64,000 nucleotides of DNA from Actinomycetes bacterium (lineage in GTDB: Bacteria; Actinomycetota; Actinomycetes; Streptosporangiales; Streptosporangiaceae). The notes under the pieces are model-generated. The model was given only the letters and a program-made list of their open reading frames with translations, was not told the DNA's origin and searched no databases. The DNA is taken from the NCBI GenBank assembly GCA_025964575.1, contig JAOPYO010000172.1, positions 1 to 64,000 of the forward strand, written 5' to 3'. This document shows positions 57,126-64,000 of this stretch, piece by piece (the stretch's first letter is position 1; every line of letters starts with the position of its first letter). The position numbers and the translations under genes are program-made.

Positions 57126-57335
57126 CGCGCGGGAGAGCGCCCCCACAGCCGGTGGTGGCCGCCGAAGGAGCAACTCCTCCCCGGAACCTCTCAGGCCCAA
57201 GGACCGCGTGGGTGAGGTGACCTCTGGAAAGAGGGGATCCCAGGATCCTCCGCCGACGGTGCAAGCGATCCAATGGATGTGAAAACCCATGGATCGTGAA
57301 ACTCTCAGGCGCTGATGACAGAGGGGGAGGGCACC
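57126..57335 (+). ncRNA. Tandem glycine riboswitch (two aptamers)
   Basis: GCGGGAGAGCGCC...CGCCGAAGGAGCAAC...GGAACCUCUCAGGCCCAAGGACCGC then ACCUCUGGAAAGAGG...CGCCGACGGUGCAAG...GUGAAACUCUCAGGCGCUGAUGACAGAGG. Confidence 0.93.
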
Positions 57336-57404
57336 GACGACACCGCCGGATGCGCAGGTGGAACGATAGGAACCACGCGCCCCGCGATAAGGAGCCTGCC
57401 CCTG

Positions 57405-58556
57405 ATGTCCGCGCCACTCGACGTACCGCCCGACGCACTTCCCAACGCGCATCCAGAGGTGAAGAGGACGCCGCTGCATGAGATCCATGAGGGTCTTGGC
57501 GCGAATCTCGTCGACTTCGCCGGTTACCTGATGCCGCTGCGCTACGGCAGTGAGACCGCCGAGCACCTGGCGGTCCGCACCAGCGCCGGGCTCTTCGACA
57601 TCTCCCACATGGGCGAGATCTTCGTCTCGGGCGCACAGGCCGCCGCCGCCCTCGACTACGCGCTGGTCGGCAATCTGTCCGCGCTGGCTCTCGGCCGGGC
57701 CCGGTACACGATGATCTGCGACGCGGCCGGCGGGATCCTCGACGACCTGATCGTCTACCGGATGGCCGACGAGACCTTCATGGTGGTGGCCAACGCCTCC
57801 AATGTCGCCGTCGTCCGCGACGCGCTGATCGACCGCGCCACCCCGTACGACGCGGAGGTCGATGACCGCTCCGAGTCGTACGCCCTGATCGCGGTGCAGG
57901 GGCCGAAGGCCCAGGAGATCCTCTACAGGGTCACCCAGGCGCCCCTGGCCGAGCTCAAGTACTACGCGATCCTCGCGGGTGAGGTGGCCGGCCTCGACGT
58001 CCTCATCGGGCGCACCGGATACACCGGCGAGGACGGCTTCGAGCTGTTCGTGTCGAGTGGCGACGCCGTGGCACTGTGGCAGGCGCTGACCAAAGCGGGC
58101 GAGGACGATCTCAAGCCCGCCGGCCTGTCCGCCCGCGACACCCTGCGGCTCGAGGCGGGCATGCCGCTGTACGGAAACGAGTTGTCCACCGAGACGACGC
58201 CCTATGACGCGGGTCTGGGCCGTGTGGTGAAACTGGACAAGGCGGAGGACTTCGTGGGCCGGGAGGCCCTGACGGCTGTCGCTGAGACCCCGCCCGGGCG
58301 TACGCTCGTCGGACTGGTCGCGAAGGGCCGTCGGGTGCCCCGGCATGGCTATTCGGTGGTCACCACAGGTGAGCAGGGCGGCACGCCGTGCGGTGTCGTG
58401 ACCAGCGGCGCTCCGTCGCCGACACTGGGCAAGCCGATCGCGATGGCTTATCTCGACACCGGGACCGGCACGGCCGATCTCGCGGTCGACATCCGTGGCA
58501 AGCATGAGCCGGTCGACGTGGTCTCCCTTCCGTTCTACAAACGTGTCGTGCCGTAG
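57405..58556 (+). CDS. gcvT: Glycine cleavage system aminomethyltransferase T
   Basis: [70 protein letters not shown]. Confidence 0.97.
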   Translation: MSAPLDVPPDALPNAHPEVKRTPLHEIHEGLGANLVDFAGYLMPLRYGSETAEHLAVRTSAGLFDISHMGEIFVSGAQAAAALDYALVGNLSALALGRARYTMICDAAGGILDDLIVYRMADETFMVVANASNVAVVRDALIDRATPYDAEVDDRSESYALIAVQGPKAQEILYRVTQAPLAELKYYAILAGEVAGLDVLIGRTGYTGEDGFELFVSSGDAVALWQALTKAGEDDLKPAGLSARDTLRLEAGMPLYGNELSTETTPYDAGLGRVVKLDKAEDFVGREALTAVAETPPGRTLVGLVAKGRRVPRHGYSVVTTGEQGGTPCGVVTSGAPSPTLGKPIAMAYLDTGTGTADLAVDIRGKHEPVDVVSLPFYKRVVP

Positions 58557-58591
58557 GCGCGCCCGACAAACACTCTTACCAGGAGAAGATA

Positions 58592-58978
58592 GTGAGCGTT
58601 CCCGAGCAGCTCCGTTACACGGAGGAACACGAGTGGGTGGCCGGCCTCGACAGCGAGAGCGGCGTGGTCACTGTGGGAATCACCGCGTACGCCGCGGACG
58701 CACTGGGCGACATCGTCTACGTGCAGCTACCCGATGAGGGTGCGGCCGTCGAGGCCGGCGAGCCGTGCGGCGAGGCCGAGTCCACCAAGTCGGTAAGCGA
58801 CATCTACGCGCCGGTCTCCGGTGAGGTGACTTCGGTCAACACCGCGGTGACCGACGACCCAGCCATGATCAATACCGATCCGTACGGCGAGGGCTGGCTG
58901 TTCAAGGTCCGGCTGGAGGGCGACCCCGGCGACCTGCTGGACGCCGCCTCGTACAGCAAGCTCGTCGAGGAGTCCTGA
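58592..58978 (+). CDS. gcvH: Glycine cleavage system H protein
   Basis: [12 protein letters not shown]...[22 protein letters not shown]...[20 protein letters not shown] (lipoyl-Lys motif). Confidence 0.97.
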   Translation: MSVPEQLRYTEEHEWVAGLDSESGVVTVGITAYAADALGDIVYVQLPDEGAAVEAGEPCGEAESTKSVSDIYAPVSGEVTSVNTAVTDDPAMINTDPYGEGWLFKVRLEGDPGDLLDAASYSKLVEES

Positions 58979-58983
58979 CCCTA

Positions 58984-60243
58984 ATGAGCACCATGTACCA
59001 GTCCCTGGCCGAGGTCGATCCCGAGGTCGCCACGGCGGTCGCGGCCGAGCTGGGCCGTCAGCAGCACACCCTCGAAATGATCGCGTCGGAGAACTTCGCT
59101 CCGGTCGCGGTGCTCGAGGCGCAGGGCTCGGTGCTGACCAACAAGTACGCCGAGGGCTACCCGGGCCGCCGCTACTACGGGGGCTGCGAGCACGTCGATG
59201 TCACCGAGCAACTGGCCATCGACAGGGCCATCGACCTCTTTGGGGCGGACCACGCCAACGTGCAGCCGCACTCGGGCGCGCAGGCCAACACCGCGGTCTA
59301 CTTCGCGCTCCTGCAGCACGGCGACACGATCCTGGGCCTCGACCTCGCGCACGGTGGCCACCTGACCCACGGCATGCGGCTCAACTACTCCGGCAAGACG
59401 CTCAACGTGGTGCCCTACCATGTGCGCGCGGAGGATGGCCTGGTCGACATGGACGAGGTCGCCACGCTGGCCGCCGAGAATCGGCCAAAGATGATCGTGG
59501 CGGGCTGGTCGGCCTACCCGCGGCAACTGGACTTCGCCGCCTTCCGGGAGATCGCCGACTCGGTCGGCGCCCTTCTGATGGTCGACATGGCACACTTCGC
59601 CGGCCTGGTCGCGGCGGGTCTGCACCCCTCGCCGGTCCCGTACGCCGACATCGTCACCACGACGACGCACAAGACGCTGGGTGGGCCGCGCGGTGGTCTG
59701 ATCCTGTCCCGCGAGAAGTACGGGAAGAAGATCAACTCTGCGGTCTTCCCGGGCATGCAGGGCGGCCCCCTCGAGCACGTGATCGCGGCCAAGGCCGTGG
59801 CACTCAAGATCGCCGGCTCTGAGGAGTTTCGCGAGCGGCAGGCCCGTACGATCGAAGGCGCGCGGATCATCGCGGCGCGGCTGCTCGAGGGGGACTCCAC
59901 CAAGGCCGGGGTGACGGTGCTGACCGGGGGCACGGACGTGCACCTGGTGCTGGTCGACCTGGTCGACTCGGAGCTCACCGGGCGCGAGGCCGAGGACCGG
60001 CTGCACGAGCTCGGCATCACAGTGAACCGCAACGCGGTGCCGAACGACCCCAGGCCGCCCATGGTGACCTCAGGGTTGCGAGTGGGCACACCCGCGCTGG
60101 CCACCCGTGGCTTCCAGGCCGCCGACTTCGTGGAAGTGGCCGACATCCTGGCCCTGGCGCTACAACCGTCCTACGACGCGGTAGCGCTCAAGGCCAGAGT
60201 GAAGGCCCTGGCGGACAAACACCCGCTCTACCCCAACCTGTAA
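58984..60243 (+). CDS. glyA: Serine hydroxymethyltransferase
   Basis: [58 protein letters not shown]. Confidence 0.98.
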   Translation: MSTMYQSLAEVDPEVATAVAAELGRQQHTLEMIASENFAPVAVLEAQGSVLTNKYAEGYPGRRYYGGCEHVDVTEQLAIDRAIDLFGADHANVQPHSGAQANTAVYFALLQHGDTILGLDLAHGGHLTHGMRLNYSGKTLNVVPYHVRAEDGLVDMDEVATLAAENRPKMIVAGWSAYPRQLDFAAFREIADSVGALLMVDMAHFAGLVAAGLHPSPVPYADIVTTTTHKTLGGPRGGLILSREKYGKKINSAVFPGMQGGPLEHVIAAKAVALKIAGSEEFRERQARTIEGARIIAARLLEGDSTKAGVTVLTGGTDVHLVLVDLVDSELTGREAEDRLHELGITVNRNAVPNDPRPPMVTSGLRVGTPALATRGFQAADFVEVADILALALQPSYDAVALKARVKALADKHPLYPNL

Positions 60244-60252
60244 ACACCATCT

Positions 60253-60316
60253 CGCCGATCTTGATGTGAGCCACCTTTCGAACCTCGTTCATACGTGGCT
60301 CACATCAAGATCGGCG
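60253..60316. terminator. 22-bp perfect stem hairpin between glyA and sdaA
   Basis: CGCCGATCTTGATGTGAGCCAC-20 nt-GTGGCTCACATCAAGATCGGCG. Confidence 0.65.
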
Positions 60317-60332
60317 TGGGAAACGGCCTCGC

Positions 60333-61712
60333 ATGGCGATCAGTGTTTTCGACCTTTTCAAGATCGGCATCGGGCCGTCCAGCTCGCACACCGGGGGGCC
60401 GATGGCGGCCGCGCACCGGTTCGCCCGGGGGCTGCATACCGACGGGGTGCTGGCTTCCGTCACCGGCGTCCGGGTGATCCTCTACGGGTCGCTGGGGCTG
60501 ACCGGCAAGGGCCACGGGAGCGATAAGGCCGTCATTCTCGGGCTGGAGGGCGACAAGCCCGAGCTCGTGGACGTCGACTCGATCGACCGGCGGCTGGCCG
60601 CCGTACGCGAGAGCGGCACGCTGCGGCTCTGGGGGCCCGCAGGCCCTGAGGTTCCCTTCGTGGTCGGCGAGCACCTGATCTTCGAGCGCAAGGTGTCACT
60701 GCCCGGCCATCCCAACGGCATGCGCTTCACCGCGTACGACGCGGACGGCGCGGAGCTGCGGTCGAGGGGCTACTACTCGGTGGGCGGCGGCTTCGTCGTC
60801 GACGAGAAGGCCACCGGCGCGGACCGGATCAAGGCTGATGACACTCTGCTCCCCCATCCGTTCGGCTCTGCCACCGAACTGCTCGAGCTCACCCAGAAGA
60901 CCGGGCTGTCGATCTCGGCTTTGATGCTGGAGAACGAGAAGGCGTTCGGCCGCTCCGAGCAGGAGATCCGGGACAGGCTGCTGGATCTGTGGCAGGTCAT
61001 GCGGGACTGCGTACGCCGGGGCTGTGCCAACGAGGGGCTGCTGCCGGGCGGGCTCAAGGTCCGCCGTCGGGCCCACCAGCTCTACCGCAAGCTGACGACC
61101 GAGACGGGCCAGGACCCGCTGGCCGCCATGGACTGGGTGACGCTGTTCGCGCTGGCCGTCAACGAGGAGAACGCGGCCGGCGGCCGCATCGTCACCGCAC
61201 CCACCAATGGCGCGGCCGGGATCATCCCTGCCCTGCTGCACTACTACGACAAGTTCGTGCCGGGCGCCAACGATGACGGCGTCATCAGGTTCCTGCTCAC
61301 CGCGGGGGCCATCGGTGTGCTGTTCAAGCAGAACGCGAGCATCTCCGGTGCCGAGGTGGGCTGCCAGGGCGAGGTCGGTTCCGCCTGCTCGATGGCCGCG
61401 GCCGGGCTCACCGAGATCATGGGCGGCACCCCAGAACAGGTGGAGAACGCCGCCGAGATCGGCATCGAGCACAATCTCGGCCTGACATGTGACCCGGTGG
61501 GCGGCCTGGTGCAGGTGCCCTGCATCGAACGCAATGCGGTGGGCTCGATCAAGGCGATCAGCGCGGCCCGGATCGCGCTGCGTGGCGACGGAAAGCACTT
61601 CGTCTCGCTCGACAAGGCGATCAAGACCATGCGTGACACCGGCCGCGACATGCTCGACAAGTACAAGGAGACCAGTCGCGGCGGCCTCGCCGTCAACGTC
61701 ATCGAATGCTGA
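60333..61712 (+). CDS. sdaA: L-serine ammonia-lyase
   Basis: [67 protein letters not shown]. Confidence 0.97.
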   Translation: MAISVFDLFKIGIGPSSSHTGGPMAAAHRFARGLHTDGVLASVTGVRVILYGSLGLTGKGHGSDKAVILGLEGDKPELVDVDSIDRRLAAVRESGTLRLWGPAGPEVPFVVGEHLIFERKVSLPGHPNGMRFTAYDADGAELRSRGYYSVGGGFVVDEKATGADRIKADDTLLPHPFGSATELLELTQKTGLSISALMLENEKAFGRSEQEIRDRLLDLWQVMRDCVRRGCANEGLLPGGLKVRRRAHQLYRKLTTETGQDPLAAMDWVTLFALAVNEENAAGGRIVTAPTNGAAGIIPALLHYYDKFVPGANDDGVIRFLLTAGAIGVLFKQNASISGAEVGCQGEVGSACSMAAAGLTEIMGGTPEQVENAAEIGIEHNLGLTCDPVGGLVQVPCIERNAVGSIKAISAARIALRGDGKHFVSLDKAIKTMRDTGRDMLDKYKETSRGGLAVNVIEC

Positions 61713-61778
61713 GAGCCGGTGGCGCGGCATCGCACCACCGGCCCCCAGGAGACTGCTGAACAACCGGGCGCGACGCCT

Positions 61779-61988
61779 CTATTGGCGGTTGCTCTTGCTG
61801 AAGATCTTCTTCATCTTCTCGACGGCGTCGCCGACCTTGTCCTTGGCATCCCCGACGACTTCCTTGGCCTGGCCCTGGGCCTGATCGACCTTGCCCTCGT
61901 CCTCGAGCCGCTCATCCCCGGTCACCTTGCCGGCGGCCTCTTTCGCCTTGCCCGCAAGCTCATCGGACTTCGCCTTCAGGTGTCTCAT
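61779..61988 (-). CDS. CsbD family protein
   Basis: [63 protein letters not shown]. Confidence 0.93.
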   Translation of the reverse strand: MRHLKAKSDELAGKAKEAAGKVTGDERLEDEGKVDQAQGQAKEVVGDAKDKVGDAVEKMKKIFSKSNRQ

Positions 61989-62031
61989 GTCCCATTCCCC
62001 CAATGGTGACTAGATGCAACCTGATATCACT

Positions 62032-63243
62032 CTACGTCACGATAGGGATGGGTTCCAGTGCCAGGCGGTCCAGGGCGAGCGAGGCCAGCAACGCGGCGCC
62101 GTCGGTGAGGACCTCGTCGTCAAAGGCGGCCTCGGCCGCGTGGTTGAACGGCGCGGTGGACACGTCCCGGTCAGGCGGGCAGGCCCCGAGGAAGATGAAC
62201 GCGCCCGGCACCTCGTCGAGGACGAGGGAGAAGTCCTCCGATCCGGTCAGCGGATTCGGCAGCCGCAAGAACCGGTCAGCGCCGAACAGCGAGCCGACGG
62301 TCCCCTCGGCGAAGGCGGTCTCGGCGGCGTCGTTGACCGTGACCGGGTAACCCATGGCGAACTCGGCCTCCACGGTCAGCCCGTGGGCTGCCGCGATTCC
62401 ACGCACTACACCGACCGCACCGTCCCTGATGCGCGTGTGCGCCACTTCGGAGAAGGACCGCAGGGTCACCGAGAATTCGGCGGTGTCCGGGATGACGTTG
62501 TCCTTCGTGCCGGCGTGGAAGCTGCCGACGGTGAGCACGACCGGATCGAAGACGTCGAAGTTGCGGGTCACGAACGTCTGCAGCGCGAGCACCATCTCGC
62601 AGGCGACCGGAACGGGGTCCTTGGCCAGATGGGGTTGTGAACCATGCCCCCCGAGCCCGCGCACGGTCACCTCCAGCTGATCGGCGGCGGCCATCATCGG
62701 CCCGGCCCTGGCCGTGAACCAGCCGTTCGGCAACAGCGAGGCGGCCACGTGCAGGCCGTACGCCGCCACCGGCCGTTCCCCGGACGCCTCCAGCACTCCT
62801 TCGTCGATCATGTATCCGGCGCCGCGGAAGCCCTCTTCACCCGGCTGGAACATGAACACGACGTTCCCGGCCAGCTCGGCGCGCCGCGCGGCCAGCAGCC
62901 GGGCCGCACCGACCAGCATGGAGGTGTGCAGGTCATGGCCGCAGGCGTGCATGGCCCCATCGATCGTCGAGGCGTAGGGGACCCCGGTCCGCTCGGCCAC
63001 CGGCAGTGCGTCCATGTCACCGCGCAGCAACACCGTCGGCCCGGGACGGCCTCCACGAAGCACACCGGTCACCGACGAGAGCTGCTTGCCTGTAGTGATC
63101 TCCAACGGCAGTCCATCGAGCGCGCCGAGGACCCGTTCCTGCGTGCGGGGCAGCTCCAGCCCGATCTCCGGCTCCCGATGCAGCTCATGGCGGAGCCGTA
63201 CAAGATCGTCATAGAGGTCAGCGGCGTCGCTGAGCATGGACAT
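62032..63243 (-). CDS. M20 family metallopeptidase/amidohydrolase
   Basis: LRHELHREPEIGLELPRTQERV; VLLRGDMDALPVAERTGVPYASTIDGAMHACGHDLHTSMLVGAARLL. Confidence 0.95.
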   Translation of the reverse strand: MSMLSDAADLYDDLVRLRHELHREPEIGLELPRTQERVLGALDGLPLEITTGKQLSSVTGVLRGGRPGPTVLLRGDMDALPVAERTGVPYASTIDGAMHACGHDLHTSMLVGAARLLAARRAELAGNVVFMFQPGEEGFRGAGYMIDEGVLEASGERPVAAYGLHVAASLLPNGWFTARAGPMMAAADQLEVTVRGLGGHGSQPHLAKDPVPVACEMVLALQTFVTRNFDVFDPVVLTVGSFHAGTKDNVIPDTAEFSVTLRSFSEVAHTRIRDGAVGVVRGIAAAHGLTVEAEFAMGYPVTVNDAAETAFAEGTVGSLFGADRFLRLPNPLTGSEDFSLVLDEVPGAFIFLGACPPDRDVSTAPFNHAAEAAFDDEVLTDGAALLASLALDRLALEPIPIVT

Positions 63244-63422
63244 TGGGCACCTCCACCGACAGGACCTCCAGGTAGAGGGCCCCTCCAGACCGTACGAGCA
63301 GGCTACCCCGATCACGGCATGTGTTCACGGTAGCACCGTGCGATGTTCAGGCGGTCCCGTAGATCTTGAAGTGGTGCGGGCCATTGAGGGCCGCAGCCGA
63401 AAGGGCCCCAGAAGGGCACCCG

Positions 63423-64000
63423 TCAGCGGAAGACGACGGTCTTTTCGCCGTTGAGGAGGATGCGGTGTTCGGAGTGCCATCGAACGGCGCGGGCCAGGGC
63501 CAGGCACTCGGTGTCGCGGCCGACCGCCATGAGCTCCTCCGGTCCCTGGGTGTGGTCCACCCGGGCGACCTCCTGCTCGATGATCGGCCCCTCGTCGAGG
63601 TCCGCGGTGACGTAGTGCGCGGTGGCGCCGATCAGCTTCACGCCGTGGGAGTGCGCCTGGTGGTAGGGCCTCGCGCCCTTGAAGGACGGCAAGAACGAGT
63701 GGTGAATGTTGATCACCCTGCCCTCCAGCTTCGAGCACAGATCCTCGGAGAGGATCTGCATGTAGCGGGCGAGCACCACCAGGTCGGCGCGATAGTGCTG
63801 CACCAGGGTGAACACCTCGGCCTCCTGCGCGGCCTTGCCACCGGCGGTCAACGGCAGATGGTGGTAGTCGACGCCGTACGACTGAGTGAGCGGCCGCAGG
63901 TCGGGATGGTTGGACACGACGGCGACGACATCGATGTCCAGCAGCCCGGAACGGACCCGGTACAGCAGGTCGTTGAGGCAGTGCCCGGCCTTGGACACCA
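63423..64000 (-). CDS. purU: Formyltetrahydrofolate deformylase, N-terminus beyond window
   Basis: KAGHCLNDLLYRVRSGLLDIDVVAVVSNHPDLRPL; VVLARYMQILSEDLCSKLEGRVINIHHSFLPSFKGARPYHQAHSHGVKLIGATAHYVTADLDEGPIIEQ. Confidence 0.95.
   Translation of the reverse strand, partial: VSKAGHCLNDLLYRVRSGLLDIDVVAVVSNHPDLRPLTQSYGVDYHHLPLTAGGKAAQEAEVFTLVQHYRADLVVLARYMQILSEDLCSKLEGRVINIHHSFLPSFKGARPYHQAHSHGVKLIGATAHYVTADLDEGPIIEQEVARVDHTQGPEELMAVGRDTECLALARAVRWHSEHRILLNGEKTVVFR

Noticed and set aside
57315-57404. N-terminal extension of gcvT in the ORF track
   Set aside because: Lies inside or just after the second glycine aptamer; conserved GcvT start is near 57405
57120-58505. 461-aa minus-strand ORF
   Set aside because: Antisense to gcvT and crosses the glycine riboswitch
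58981-60006. 341-aa minus-strand ORF
   Set aside because: Antisense shadow of glyA
60696-61763. 355-aa minus-strand ORF
   Set aside because: Antisense shadow of sdaA
1-64000. CRISPR arrays, rRNA, tRNA, transposases, prophage or toxin-antitoxin/defence islands
   Set aside because: No regularly spaced repeats, no recognisable tRNA/rRNA blocks and no integrase, transposase or restriction genes in the frames read

Overview
A 64 kb window of high-GC DNA with a gene complement typical of an actinobacterial chromosome. Taxon is inferred from gene content only. I saw no rRNA, tRNA, CRISPR array, integrase or transposase. The main blocks are: (i) a decayed left edge (HNH endonuclease tail, composite VOC remnant) beside a DUF4440/MarR divergent pair; (ii) an SPFH + divergent NAD-kinase-like operon; (iii) a LAL-type LuxR regulator followed by an alpha/beta hydrolase and a GMC oxidoreductase with an extra C-terminal domain; (iv) otsA, a Ser/Thr kinase and a WS/DGAT acyltransferase; (v) ung, a TenA/HDO-like protein, an FAD monooxygenase, a PlsC-like acyltransferase and a DUF5925 AAA ATPase; (vi) TauD-like and Cys/Met PLP enzymes; (vii) a translationally coupled nine-gene yrbE-mce operon (26.3-35.4 kb); (viii) a TerC gene preceded by an apparent yybP-ykoY (Mn2+) riboswitch, itself next to an unexplained ~120-nt extended hairpin; (ix) TetR regulators with Ddn-like, BVMO-like and diiron ferritin-like genes, one with a perfect 37-bp inverted-repeat operator; (x) Sfp PPTase, ATP-dependent DNA ligase and unknown membrane proteins; (xi) a FadR-GlnA-ALDH-SDR catabolic block; (xii) a tandem glycine riboswitch followed by gcvT-gcvH-glyA-sdaA, then CsbD, M20 peptidase and purU. 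The best candidates for undescribed biology are the hairpin beside the Mn riboswitch, the 620-nt sfp leader with a strong-SD micro-ORF, the recurring GTGATCA hairpins at gene 3' ends, the SPFH/NAD-kinase-like pair and the TetR/diiron operator. All assignments come from reading the sequence; no database search was run.
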